Source of the DNA: Streptomyces griseus
Lineage (GTDB): Bacteria; Actinomycetota; Actinomycetes; Nanopelagicales; Nanopelagicaceae
Assembly (NCBI GenBank): GCA_945884695.1
Contig: CAMCYO010000011.1
Span: 1 to 37,009 of the forward strand
Length of the DNA: 37,009 nt
Direction: 5' to 3'
This document shows positions 11,178 through 19,083 of the stretch, piece by piece; positions within the stretch are counted from its first letter, which is position 1, and each line of letters starts with the position of its first letter. The notes beneath the pieces are model-generated. The model saw nothing but the letters and a program-made list of their open reading frames with translations, was not told the origin of the DNA and did not search any database. A program made the translations under genes and the position numbers.

Positions 11178-12542
11178 TTAAATTACAGGAACTGTTGCTA
11201 ACGCTTCCTTGATTGATGCATCAGAAAGTTTGTGATCAACCATCGCTCCACCAAGGTATGCATCATATGCAGCAAGATCAAAGTGACCATGTCCGCAAAG
11301 AGCAGTAAGTAGGACTCGCTCTTCGCCACTCTCTTTGCACTCTTTAGCTTGACGAATAACTTCAGCTAGTGCGTGTGTTGGCTCTGGTGCTGGAACAATT
11401 CCCTCAGTGCGAGCAAATTGAACACCGGCAGCAAAGCAATCAAGTTGGCCAACAGCTACTGCATCCATAAGTCCCAGCTCATAAACATGTGAGATGAGTG
11501 GAGCCATGCCGTGGTAGCGCAATCCACCTGCGTGAATTGGGTCTGGAACAAAATCATGTCCAAGTGTGTGCATCTTCATGAGCGGGGTCATGCCTGCAGT
11601 ATCGCCAAAGTCGTAGCGATATTCACCGCGAGTCAACGAGGGACAAGACGCTGGCTCTGTGCCACGAATCTTTGTCTTCTTACCCTTGGTTAGATTCTCA
11701 CGAATAAATGGGAAAGCAAGGCCGGCAAAGTTTGATCCACCACCCGTGCAACCAACGACAACATCTGGGTAATCTCCCACTTTGGCAAATTGTTTTAACG
11801 CTTCTTCGCCAATAATTGTTTGGTGGAGCAGAACGTGGTTGAGAACGCTACCGAGGGCGTAATTAATCGCTGGGTCTTGCGCGGCAACCTCAACTGCTTC
11901 GCTAATTGCAATACCTAGCGAACCAGTGTGATTTGGATTCTTCGCTAACTGATCACGACCTGCTTGGGTCAAGTTCGATGGAGAGCGATGCACTTTTGCG
12001 CCAAAGAGCTCCATCATCATCCGGCGATATGGCTTTTGATCAAAAGAAGCTCCTACTTGCCAGACTTCTAACTCCATACCGAAAAGTGCACAAGCAAAGG
12101 CAAGGGCTGTTCCCCATTGTCCAGCGCCAGTTTCAGTTGTGAGTTTTTTAATGCCTGCTTGGGAGTTGTAATAGGCCTGAGGAACGGCGGTATTTGGTTT
12201 GTGGGAACCCGCAGGGCTTACGCCTTCATACTTGTAATAAATTCGAGCAGGTGTTCCTAAAGCTTTTTCTAAATTGTGTGCACGAAAGAGTGGAGATGGT
12301 CGCCATAAACGATAAATCTCTTGGACTGCTTCTGGAATATCAATGTAACGCTCGGCAGTAACTTCTTGCATGATGAGTTCCATTGGGAATAGTGGAGCAA
12401 GTGCCTCTGGTCCAATGGGTTCGTGAGTTCCTGGATGTAGAGGTGGTGGCGGTGGAGATGGCAAGTCAGCAATTAAGTTGTACCACTGCGTTGGCATCTC
12501 GGATTCGTCAAGGAGTATTTTGTGATCTTTGCGTGAAGTCAT
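11178..12542 (-). CDS. TrpB-like PLP enzyme (TrpB2-type tryptophan synthase beta)
   Basis: 454 aa, longer than classic TrpB1 (about 400 aa) and typical of the TrpB2 group. The PLP lysine is in GSHKPNTA, followed by [20 protein letters not shown]; the phosphate-binding glycine loop is [11 protein letters not shown]. An N-terminal proline-rich segment ([10 protein letters not shown]) and WRPSPLFRA are characteristic of this group. TrpB2 enzymes condense indole with serine (or O-phosphoserine in some archaea) without a dedicated TrpA. No trpA or other trp gene lies nearby, which fits a stand-alone indole-salvage or serine-deaminating role. No Shine-Dalgarno precedes the ATG, and a -10-like box sits 7 nt upstream, so the mRNA may be leaderless. 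Confidence 0.92.
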   Translation of the reverse strand: MTSRKDHKILLDESEMPTQWYNLIADLPSPPPPPLHPGTHEPIGPEALAPLFPMELIMQEVTAERYIDIPEAVQEIYRLWRPSPLFRAHNLEKALGTPARIYYKYEGVSPAGSHKPNTAVPQAYYNSQAGIKKLTTETGAGQWGTALAFACALFGMELEVWQVGASFDQKPYRRMMMELFGAKVHRSPSNLTQAGRDQLAKNPNHTGSLGIAISEAVEVAAQDPAINYALGSVLNHVLLHQTIIGEEALKQFAKVGDYPDVVVGCTGGGSNFAGLAFPFIRENLTKGKKTKIRGTEPASCPSLTRGEYRYDFGDTAGMTPLMKMHTLGHDFVPDPIHAGGLRYHGMAPLISHVYELGLMDAVAVGQLDCFAAGVQFARTEGIVPAPEPTHALAEVIRQAKECKESGEERVLLTALCGHGHFDLAAYDAYLGGAMVDHKLSDASIKEALATVPVI

Positions 12543-12549
12543 GCGGGCG

Positions 12550-12579
12550 AGTGTATAAGGCTAAATCCCGAACCGTCTA
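12550..12579 (-). promoter_or_regulatory. Putative leaderless promoter of the trpB2-like gene
   Basis: On the minus strand TAGACG (12574-12579) is followed by TACACT (12550-12555), a TAnnnT -10 box, with an 18-nt spacer. Seven nucleotides separate the -10 from the ATG, so transcription should begin at or next to the start codon. No ribosome site is visible. Confidence 0.45.
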
Positions 12580-12585
12580 GAGAGA

Positions 12586-13161
12586 TTAGATATTAAAATC
12601 TTGCTGAGTTCTTTCCAGTCCGTGAGATATCAAGGATTCAACGGCATCGGCGCCTCTATCGATAAATTCGGCTAAGGCTTTCTTTTCGGCACTTGCGAAA
12701 TTCTTGAGCACGAAATCTCCAGGATCTTGGGGTCCGATGGGTCGGCCTATTCCCATGCGTACCCGGAAATATTCGGCAGTGGCCAATGAAGAGGTGAGTG
12801 ATTTCAAACCATTGTGGCCGTTATCACCTCCAGCAATTTTTGTGCGAATTGCGCCAAAAGCAATATCTAGCTCGTCGTGAATGGCAATGATATTTTCTGG
12901 TTCGATTTTATAAAAACTAGCGAGCGCCTTAATTGGACCGCCAGATTCATTCATGTAACTCTTAGATTTTGCAAGAATTACTGACTCTGCATCAATCCCA
13001 GTACCAATTTTAAATGCGCCGATATCCGTGCGAGATTTGTGTGTGCTCCATTTTGTTCTATGGCGAATTGCAAGGAGATCTACAACCATCTGTCCAACGT
13101 TGTGACGCGTGGACGAGTATTCATCCCCAGGATTACCTAATCCAACTACCAGCCAAACCAT
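12586..13161 (-). CDS. pth: Peptidyl-tRNA hydrolase
   Basis: 191 aa. It cleaves the ester bond of peptidyl-tRNAs dropped from ribosomes, recycling tRNA. Motifs: VGLGNPGDEYSSTRHNVG with the catalytic His, KSKSYMNESGG, IAIHDELDIAFG, and GGDNGHNGLKSL. Normal family length. It lies 17 nt downstream of rplY, the usual actinobacterial pair. There is no good ribosome site; instead TACTCT lies 6 nt upstream of the ATG, so a second, leaderless transcript from inside the rplY-pth gap is possible. Confidence 0.96.
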   Translation of the reverse strand: MVWLVVGLGNPGDEYSSTRHNVGQMVVDLLAIRHRTKWSTHKSRTDIGAFKIGTGIDAESVILAKSKSYMNESGGPIKALASFYKIEPENIIAIHDELDIAFGAIRTKIAGGDNGHNGLKSLTSSLATAEYFRVRMGIGRPIGPQDPGDFVLKNFASAEKKALAEFIDRGADAVESLISHGLERTQQDFNI

Positions 13162-13167
13162 GGAGTA

Positions 13168-13173
13168 AGAGTA
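13168..13173 (-). promoter_or_regulatory. Putative internal -10 box for a leaderless pth mRNA
   Basis: TACTCT on the minus strand, 6 nt before the pth ATG; the same hexamer and spacing occur before purU (31869-31874). It fits TAnnnT. No -35 can be assigned with confidence. Confidence 0.35.
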
Positions 13174-13178
13174 CTTGC

Positions 13179-13808
13179 TTAGTCCTTCTTTTCAGGAGTA
13201 GCAGTGGCATCGGTTGCAGGTGCTTCAGCAGTGGCATCGGTTGCAACTGGAGTAGCTTCAACTTCATCATGGCTTGAGCGCACTGAAAGATGCACAACCG
13301 GCATACGAGGATCGCTGATAAGAGTTACGCCAGCAGGTAGCACAACATTTTCTGCATAAAGAGAAGTACCGGCAACAAGACCCGTGAGATCAAGAGTTAA
13401 GAAGTTTGGAATCGACGTTGCTTCTGTTTCAACTTCAATTGTGTTGTTAACATGCTCAAGAATTCCCTCGCGATCGAATTCACCTGATGTATGAACAGGA
13501 ACTGCAACTGTAACTTTTTCACCGCGACGAACGATGACAAGGTCAACATGCTCAAGTGTGCCTTTGATTGCATCACGAACGATTGACTTAGGAAGTGTAA
13601 GTTCAGTTTTTCCATCTACAACAATGTCAAGAAGAACGTTTGATGTCTTTAGTGCAGTGCCCAGTTCGCGAGCAGGCAGTGAGATGTGAGCTGGTTTTTC
13701 ACCATGGCCGTAGATAACAGCAGGAACCATTCCGTCGCGACGTGCGCGTCGTGATGCGCCTTTACCGAATTCGGTGCGGGTTACTGCATTAATGGTGATC
13801 TCGGCCAT
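13179..13808 (-). CDS. rplY: 50S ribosomal protein L25 (TL5/CTC type)
   Basis: 209 aa, the long CTC/TL5 form. An N-terminal L25 5S-rRNA-binding domain (ITINAVTRTEFGKGASRRARRDG, IYGHGEKP) is followed by the C-terminal TL5 beta domain (VPVHTSGEFDREGILEHV...). An Ala/Thr-rich acidic tail (EATPVATDATAEAPATD) ends in KKD. It binds 5S rRNA in the central protuberance. The ribosome site AGAGGAG (13816-13822) precedes the ATG by 7 nt. The 5' leader is unusually rich in inverted repeats (see separate entry), which suggests autoregulation. It is co-directional with pth. Confidence 0.95.
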   Translation of the reverse strand: MAEITINAVTRTEFGKGASRRARRDGMVPAVIYGHGEKPAHISLPARELGTALKTSNVLLDIVVDGKTELTLPKSIVRDAIKGTLEHVDLVIVRRGEKVTVAVPVHTSGEFDREGILEHVNNTIEVETEATSIPNFLTLDLTGLVAGTSLYAENVVLPAGVTLISDPRMPVVHLSVRSSHDEVEATPVATDATAEAPATDATATPEKKD

Positions 13809-13810
13809 TG

Positions 13811-13922
13811 ACGTGCTCCTCTAGTGCTCTATGGAAACTTCTCTTGTAATAGCGCTGAAAACTCTTAGGAGTTAACACTTTGGTTTCAGCTTGAGAGCAC
13901 ATGCAATCTTGAACTTACAAGA
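13811..13922 (-). promoter_or_regulatory. Structured 5' leader of rplY, candidate autoregulatory RNA
   Basis: Reading the minus strand toward rplY: e TCTTGTAA (13922-13915), a GTGCTCT (13900-13894), b GCTGAAA (13890-13884), hairpin c AACTC-CTAA-GAGTT (13873-13860), b' TTTCAGC (13860-13854), e' TTACAAGA (13849-13842), a' AGAGCAC (13830-13824), then the Shine-Dalgarno AGAGGAG (13822-13816). The 8-bp e/e' and 7-bp a/a' pairings interleave, so they form a pseudoknot or exclude each other. Element a can also pair with GAGCAC at 13818-13813, which includes part of the Shine-Dalgarno. The complementarity is seen directly; a regulatory role, such as L25 feedback as described for E. coli rplY, is inference. 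Confidence 0.5.
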
Positions 13923-13970
13923 ATGCCGTCGATTACGGTGTGCTTACCCTCGCCGGAACGTGGGCTGAGA

Positions 13971-14006
13971 TTACCCAATCGGGCCACCATCTAGCAAATT
14001 GGGCAA
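13971..14006 (-). other. 9-bp stem-loop between prs and rplY
   Basis: On the minus-strand RNA, TTGCCCAAT (14006-13998) pairs with ATTGGGTAA (13979-13971), giving 9 bp with one G-U and an 18-nt loop. It lies about 57 nt past the prs stop. No U-tract follows, so it is not a textbook intrinsic terminator. It may protect the prs 3' end or belong to the rplY leader. The rest of the gap (14007-14062 and 13923-13970) shows nothing I recognise. Confidence 0.35.
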
Positions 14007-14062
14007 GGATCAGAAAGGGATCGGCATCGGGCGTCAAACTCAACCAAGGCGCGAATCTGGCT

Positions 14063-15043
14063 TTAACTCAACCCATCAAAAAGGCTCGTGACAGAACCAT
14101 CTTCAAAGACTTCCTTAATCGCACGAGCAAGCAATGGCGCGATAGGCAAAACCGTTAGTCGATCAAAGCGAGATTCTTCCGGTATGGGCAAGGTGTCTGT
14201 TATGACTACTTCACTCACTTTGGAATTCTTCAGGCGCTCAACAGCTGGACCAGAGAGAACTGCATGCGTTGCAGCAACTATTACTTCGCGAGCGCCATCA
14301 TTGAAAAGGGCATCTACGGCCTTAGTGATAGTTCCTGCAGTATCAATCATGTCGTCAATAACAACGCAGGTTTGGCCTTCTACATCTCCAACAACTTTTC
14401 CTACAACAGACTCGTTGGGAATACGTGCATCTCGTGTTTTATGAATAAAGGCAATTGGGCACCCGCCTAGTAAATCGCTCCAACGTTCAGCTACACGAAC
14501 GCGACCTGAATCGGGAGAAACAATAGTTAAGCGTGTGCGATCTACTTTGCTCCCTACATAGTTTGCAAGCAGTGGCAGAGCAAATAAATGATCCACTGGT
14601 CCATCGAAGAAGCCTTGGATTTGTGAAGTATGTAAATCAACAACCATCAAGCGATCGGCACCTGCTGCTTTGAAGAGATCAGCCATAAGGCGTGCAGTAA
14701 TTGGTTCACGACCTCTATGTTTTTTATCTTGTCGTGCATATCCGTAGAAAGGTGCAACAACAGTAATGCGCTTTGCTGAAGCACGTTTGAGTGCATCCAC
14801 CATAATCAACTGCTCCATGATGTGCTTATTGACAGGATTTGCGTGGCTTTGAATCACGAAGGCATCGCATCCACGAACACTTTCCTCAAAACGTACAAAT
14901 ATTTCACCATTGGCAAAGTCATATGCCGAAGTTGGAGTTATTGGAATACCTAAATCGGAAGCGACCTGCTCAGCTAACTCTGGAAAAGCACGACCTGAAA
15001 ATATTCTTAACCGCTTTTCGGAGGCGAGTCGAAGTTCGCTCAT
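14063..15043 (-). CDS. prs: Ribose-phosphate pyrophosphokinase
   Basis: 326 aa. It makes PRPP from ribose 5-phosphate and ATP for nucleotide, His and Trp synthesis. Visible motifs: FSGRAFPELAEQVA, the ATP/Mg site RQDKKHRGREPITARL, the signature DRLMVVDLHTSQIQGFF, the catalytic flexible-loop region, and the PRPP-binding loop VVIDDMIDTAGTI. Normal length. Its ATG overlaps the glmU stop by 4 nt (ATGA), so the two are coupled, as glmU-prs is in most actinobacteria. Confidence 0.97.
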   Translation of the reverse strand: MSELRLASEKRLRIFSGRAFPELAEQVASDLGIPITPTSAYDFANGEIFVRFEESVRGCDAFVIQSHANPVNKHIMEQLIMVDALKRASAKRITVVAPFYGYARQDKKHRGREPITARLMADLFKAAGADRLMVVDLHTSQIQGFFDGPVDHLFALPLLANYVGSKVDRTRLTIVSPDSGRVRVAERWSDLLGGCPIAFIHKTRDARIPNESVVGKVVGDVEGQTCVVIDDMIDTAGTITKAVDALFNDGAREVIVAATHAVLSGPAVERLKNSKVSEVVITDTLPIPEESRFDRLTVLPIAPLLARAIKEVFEDGSVTSLFDGLS

Positions 15044-16473
15044 GACGTGGATTTTCCTTTCTTAGCGCTCTTTTCAGAAACTTCTGCAGATTTAGTGCCG
15101 GCTCGCTTGCGCAAGACCCACCCTAGAACATTTCTCTGCTCTGCTCGCGCAACTGCGATAGATCCAGAAGGCACGTCTTCTGTAATTGCCGAACCAGCTG
15201 CTGTGTAAGCACCATCTCCTACCGTGACCGGAGCAATCAAGATTGTGTCGCTTCCGATGCGAACATGGTCACCAATTGTGGTCAGATGTTTTTCTAGCCC
15301 GTCGTAATTGGCAAAAATTGTGCCGGCACCAATATTTGTACCCACTCCAATCGTGGCATCTCCTACATAGGAAAGATGAGGGACTTTCGAACCCTGGCCA
15401 AGGGTTGAGTTCTTAATTTCGACATATGCACCGACGCGAGAGTCTGCTGCCAGAACTGCACCGATGCGTAGATGGGCAAAAGGTCCCACTACTGCGCGTT
15501 GACCAACTTTTGCTCCAGAACAATAAGACTCCTTGATATGCGCTCCGGCTTCTACTGTGCAGTCAATCAGAGTTGTCCGTGGGCCAATGACGGCACCCGT
15601 TGCAATCTTTGTATCTCCCGCTAGGGCACTTCCTGGATATATAAGAACATCAGCTGAGATCTCGACAGTTGAATCAATCCATGTTGTTGTTGGGTCAATA
15701 AATGTCACACCTTCGCGCATCCAATGGTCATTGATTTGATCACGCATCAAGCCAGCGCATTCTGCCAATTGAACGCGATCATTAACTCCCAAGATCTCAA
15801 TAAAATCGGGTGTAAGAATTGGAACTACGCGATCTCCTTTTTTGCGGAGGAGGGCAATAACGTCGGTGAGGTAAAGCTCGCCTTGTGAATTGCTATTGGT
15901 TAATTCTCCAATGACTGATTGCAATTTCTTTACATCAAATACATATACACCAGAGTTGATTTCTTCAATTTCGCGCTCAATATCGCTGGCATCTTGTTCT
16001 TCAACAATTTGGATTAAATCTCCAGAACCATCACGAATAATTCGGCCATAGCCAGTTGGATCTGGATGTTCAGCAGTTAAAACCGTTGCGGAGTGTCCGC
16101 CGTCAAGATGGGCTTGAACTAATTGACGTAGTGAATCTGCTGAAAGAAGCGGTGTATCGCCTGCAAGAATTAATACAGTGCCAGATGCCGAAACGCCTTC
16201 AAGAGCCAATTGCGTTGCATGGCCTGTGCCACCACGACGTTCTTGAAAAATTGCTTTGGATTTTGGAGAAATTTGCGCAATATGTTCTTCAACGCGCTCA
16301 CGCCCAGAACCAACAACTATACGAATATTTTTCGGGGATAGTTCCTCAACTGCATGGAGTACGTGCCCTAAGAGAGTGCGACCTGCGAGAGAATGTAAAA
16401 CCTTGGGAGTTGTTGATTTCATACGCGTGCCTTCACCAGCTGCTAAGACGATTGCGTAATCAAGCCCACTCAA
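15040..16473 (-). CDS. glmU: Bifunctional UDP-GlcNAc pyrophosphorylase / glucosamine-1-P acetyltransferase
   Basis: 477 aa. It makes UDP-GlcNAc for peptidoglycan. The N-terminal uridyltransferase domain has VLAAGEGTRMKSTTPKVLH, FQERRGGTGHATQLAL and LILAGDTPLL. From about residue 255 there is a left-handed beta-helix of hexapeptide repeats with the acetyltransferase site (NYDGLEKHLTTIGDHVRIGSDT, split over the coil). The short C-terminal tail is Lys/Ser-rich and probably disordered. The start is TTG at 16473-16471, preceded by GGGAG with 6 nt between them; an in-frame ATG giving a better N-terminus is absent. The 113 nt upstream contain a hairpin and TAnnnT boxes, but no clear promoter. Confidence 0.96.
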   Translation of the reverse strand: MSGLDYAIVLAAGEGTRMKSTTPKVLHSLAGRTLLGHVLHAVEELSPKNIRIVVGSGRERVEEHIAQISPKSKAIFQERRGGTGHATQLALEGVSASGTVLILAGDTPLLSADSLRQLVQAHLDGGHSATVLTAEHPDPTGYGRIIRDGSGDLIQIVEEQDASDIEREIEEINSGVYVFDVKKLQSVIGELTNSNSQGELYLTDVIALLRKKGDRVVPILTPDFIEILGVNDRVQLAECAGLMRDQINDHWMREGVTFIDPTTTWIDSTVEISADVLIYPGSALAGDTKIATGAVIGPRTTLIDCTVEAGAHIKESYCSGAKVGQRAVVGPFAHLRIGAVLAADSRVGAYVEIKNSTLGQGSKVPHLSYVGDATIGVGTNIGAGTIFANYDGLEKHLTTIGDHVRIGSDTILIAPVTVGDGAYTAAGSAITEDVPSGSIAVARAEQRNVLGWVLRKRAGTKSAEVSEKSAKKGKSTS

Positions 16474-16552
16474 ATCAAGCTCCCATCGCTAGCGCTAATG
16501 GATCCGTTCATGACCTAGCCTAATTGCTCAACTAGTTCACTTGTTAATTGCC

Positions 16553-16579
16553 TGCGAAGTTAGGTTCTGTGGCTTCGCA
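16553..16579 (-). other. Stem-loop just downstream of tRNA-Gln
   Basis: A perfect 7-bp inverted repeat TGCGAAG/CTTCGCA (8 bp with a G-T pair) lies 8 nt beyond the tRNA-Gln 3' end on the minus strand, with a loop of about 11 nt. No T-run follows. It may end or punctuate the tRNA transcript before glmU, but read-through into glmU is possible. Confidence 0.38.
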
Positions 16580-16586
16580 TACTGCG

Positions 16587-16658
16587 CTCCGCCACCAGGT
16601 ATCGATCCTGGACCCTGGGCTTCAAAGGCCCATGTGCTAGCCACTACACAATGGCGGA
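16587..16658 (-). tRNA. tRNA-Gln (anticodon UUG)
   Basis: A 72-nt cloverleaf: acceptor TCCGCCA/TGGCGGA, D arm GTGT/GCAC, anticodon stem TGGGC/GCCCA with loop CTTTGAA (anticodon TTG at 16623-16625), T stem CCAGG/CCTGG. CCA is not encoded. The T loop reads ATCGATA, so position 54 is A instead of the near-universal T. A TATACG box at 16672-16677 on the minus strand, 13 nt upstream, is a possible -10. The gene lies upstream of glmU. Confidence 0.93.
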
Positions 16659-16797
16659 ACCTGTATTCTCCCGTATAACAGCAGTGCTTTCGACCAGAAA
16701 TAGCCAAACCCTTGCCGGTCTTGGGATATTTTGGCTCGAGAAAGCGTGTGAACGCCCGAATTTTCTGGCCACAAGCGCTCGCGGAAGGTCTGAACAT

Positions 16798-17289
16798 ATG
16801 CGCGATGAAGTGGATCGACTTGTTTCGGCATGGAAACGCGAACGCCCTGACCTAGATTTTTCTCCACTGGAGGTTCTAAGTCGCATCACCCGTATTGCCC
16901 GCCATTTAGATATTGCACGGCGTAATGCCTTTGGTGATTTAGAAACATGGGGATTTGATGTTCTTGCCTCATTGCGAAGATCTGGTGACCCTTACCAACT
17001 TTCGCCTGGTCAATTAATGCAAGAAACTTTAGTAACAAGTGGAACGATGACAAATCGTTTAGACCGTTTAGAAGAACTTGAATTAATTACTCGCCGAACG
17101 GATCCAAGTGATGGCCGCGGAAGTTTGGTCACTCTCACTAAAAGTGGGATGCGTGCAGTAGATAGCGCAATGGAGGAGTTACTTCAGCGCGAACGTGAAT
17201 TTTTAATCTCTCTTACAAAAGCAGAGCGAACTCAACTTGCTGCGATGTTGAGTGGACTTGCTGGTCCTTTTGATTCTGAAGGACAATAA
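16798..17289 (+). CDS. MarR-family transcriptional regulator
   Basis: 163 aa with the chosen start. A helical dimerisation N-terminus is followed by a winged helix-turn-helix: WGFDVLASLRRSGDPYQLSPGQLM, recognition region TSGTMTNRLDRLEELELI, and wing RRTDPSDGRGSLVTLT. The C-terminal helix (AMEELLQREREFLISL) completes the dimer arms. A longer in-frame start at 16651 lies inside tRNA-Gln on the opposite strand and was rejected. ATG 16798 follows GGAAGG by about 10 nt. MarR proteins usually sense small ligands and repress nearby genes, but there is no obvious adjacent target (convergent ispE, divergent tRNA-Gln). Its ligand is unknown. Confidence 0.9.
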   Translation: MRDEVDRLVSAWKRERPDLDFSPLEVLSRITRIARHLDIARRNAFGDLETWGFDVLASLRRSGDPYQLSPGQLMQETLVTSGTMTNRLDRLEELELITRRTDPSDGRGSLVTLTKSGMRAVDSAMEELLQREREFLISLTKAERTQLAAMLSGLAGPFDSEGQ

Positions 17290-17297
17290 AACTTTTT

Positions 17298-18227
17298 TTA
17301 ACGAACCTCAATCACCTTTGCGCCAGAAACTGGTCCAGTTGCTCTTGTAACGCTTCCTACAACTCCACTTGATGTTAAAGCAACAGTTAAATCCAGAGCA
17401 TGCTCCTCATCTGCAACAAGAAATGCAACCGTTGGTCCTGAGCCGGAAACAATGGAGCCAAGGGCGCCATATTCATTTCCCACATCTAGAATCAGGCGTA
17501 ACGCTGGGCGAAGTGAAATTGCGGCAGGGCCCAAATCGTTCGCTAGATTTTTTCCAACTTGAACGCTATCGGCGCTAAGAAGTGCCTGTAGTAGTTGGTC
17601 ATTTGCTTGAGGCGTTGCAATTTCCAGTTCAGCGCGCAAACGATCGCACTCTGCATAAACCGCAGGAGTTGAAAGTCCGGATGTTGAAAGTGCTAACACC
17701 CAGTAATAGGTGCCTCGAGAAAGTGCAGAAGCAACATCGTCGCCTCGTCCGCGACCAACTGCAGTTCCACCTGAGAGCATAAAAGGTACATCGCTACCCA
17801 ATTGTTTTGCGATTGTTTGCATATCTTCTCGAGATAGCCCCAAACAATAAAGGGCATCTAAGGCCAAGATCGTGCCTGCAGCATCAGCGCTGCCGCCTGC
17901 CATTCCTCCAGCAACAGGTACGGATTTCTTAATTTCAATCTGTAGATCAGTCGGAATGTCATATTTTTTTATCATTAATTGAGCAGCTCGTGCAGCAAGA
18001 TTAGTAGCATCTGCCGGTACGCCATGTGTGTGATCGCCGGTAATTGAAAAAGTAATTCCAGCACCTTGAACGCCTTGTGAGATTGCTATTTCGTCAAAGA
18101 GTGAGATGGCTTGAAAAACTGTAACAATATTGTGAAATCCATCATTTTCTCTTGGTCCCACCGATAGTTGCAAATTTACTTTTCCCGGAACGCGAACAAC
18201 GACCGTCGTTGGTGCAAAAGAACTCAT
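17298..18227 (-). CDS. ispE: 4-diphosphocytidyl-2-C-methyl-D-erythritol kinase
   Basis: 309 aa, a GHMP kinase of the MEP isoprenoid pathway. It phosphorylates CDP-ME with ATP. Motifs: VRVPGKVNLQLSVGPRENDGFH (substrate side), the ATP loop PVAGGMAGGSADAAG, and a C-terminal GSIVSGSGPTVAFL glycine motif. Normal length. It starts 1 nt after the rsmA stop and ends the rsmI-metG-tatD-rsmA-ispE operon, 8 nt from the convergent MarR gene across a T-tract. Confidence 0.96.
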   Translation of the reverse strand: MSSFAPTTVVVRVPGKVNLQLSVGPRENDGFHNIVTVFQAISLFDEIAISQGVQGAGITFSITGDHTHGVPADATNLAARAAQLMIKKYDIPTDLQIEIKKSVPVAGGMAGGSADAAGTILALDALYCLGLSREDMQTIAKQLGSDVPFMLSGGTAVGRGRGDDVASALSRGTYYWVLALSTSGLSTPAVYAECDRLRAELEIATPQANDQLLQALLSADSVQVGKNLANDLGPAAISLRPALRLILDVGNEYGALGSIVSGSGPTVAFLVADEEHALDLTVALTSSGVVGSVTRATGPVSGAKVIEVR

Positions 18228-18228
18228 G

Positions 18229-19083
18229 TCAAAACCCTATTCCCATTTCGAGTTTTGCTCGCGCGATGGCGCAGAAACCTTCAACCTCTAAAGCTTCACC
18301 ACGCAAAGTTGGATCAATTCCGGCTCGCTGCAAAACCGCCTCCGCTACCGATGGACTTCCTAGCCACGGTGCAAGTGCAGACCTCAACATTTTCCGCCGC
18401 TGTGCAAAAGCAGCATCGACTGCTGAAAAAACACTTAATCGCATCTCCTCATCCCCTGGTGTTACGCGCCTTGTGAAGCGAACAAGTTTTGAATCAACAT
18501 TTGGAGCGGGCCAGAATACGAAACGGCCGACTGAACCTGCATTAACCATTTGAGACCACCAGGCTGCTTTAACACTTGGGATTCCGTAATCTTTAGTTCC
18601 TGGCTTTGCAACTAACCTGTCGGCGACTTCGGCTTGAACCATAACAACGCCAGAATTTAGAGTTGGGAATTTTTCTAAAAATCTCAATAGGACCGGAACT
18701 GATACGTTGTATGGCAAATTTGCAACTAATACCGTTGGGTTATTTGGTACCTCTGTGACATCAAATGCATCTGCATGTATAACTGTGAGTTGATGAGCGT
18801 TGGTCGAATGCAGTGCCACTGTATGTGGGAGCTCATTGGCTAATCTCGAATCAATTTCTATCGCAGTAACCATCTTGGCTTGTGCTAGGAGAGCTAGAGT
18901 TAACGACCCCAATCCAGGACCAATTTCTAAAGCGTGATCTGCAGATGTAACTTCTGCAAGTCTGACAATCTTGCGACAGATGTTGGCGTCAATGACAAAA
19001 TTCTGACCCAATGATTTAGCAGGTTTAAGATTGAGTTTCTCTGCCAGCGCGCGAATTTCTATTGCGCCTAATGAATCATTCAT
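18229..19083 (-). CDS. rsmA: 16S rRNA adenine(1518/1519)-N6 dimethyltransferase
   Basis: 284 aa. It dimethylates the two adjacent adenines of helix 45 in 16S rRNA (KsgA). The N-terminus MNDSLGAIEIRALAEKL...KSLGQNFVID is typical. The SAM-binding motif I is ALEIGPGLGSLTLAL, with the catalytic NLPYNVSVPVL (N-L-P-Y). A long open frame extends 48 codons upstream to 19227 inside tatD. I chose ATG 19083 because it reproduces the family N-terminus and overlaps the tatD stop by 8 nt. No strong ribosome site is seen, so translational coupling is likely. No rpfB gene separates it from tatD. Confidence 0.95.
   Translation of the reverse strand: MNDSLGAIEIRALAEKLNLKPAKSLGQNFVIDANICRKIVRLAEVTSADHALEIGPGLGSLTLALLAQAKMVTAIEIDSRLANELPHTVALHSTNAHQLTVIHADAFDVTEVPNNPTVLVANLPYNVSVPVLLRFLEKFPTLNSGVVMVQAEVADRLVAKPGTKDYGIPSVKAAWWSQMVNAGSVGRFVFWPAPNVDSKLVRFTRRVTPGDEEMRLSVFSAVDAAFAQRRKMLRSALAPWLGSPSVAEAVLQRAGIDPTLRGEALEVEGFCAIARAKLEMGIGF

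Noticed and set aside
13955-14010. CTGAGA motif suggesting a TPP riboswitch on the plus strand
   Set aside because: The remaining TPP aptamer elements are absent and no thiamine gene lies downstream on that strand.
13940-14158. Plus-strand frame of 72 codons across the prs-rplY gap
   Set aside because: It overlaps the prs 3' end in antisense, has no ribosome site, and its composition looks like read-through of non-coding DNA.
16651-16797. N-terminal extension of the MarR regulator
   Set aside because: It begins inside tRNA-Gln and adds 49 residues unlike the family; ATG 16798 has its own ribosome site.
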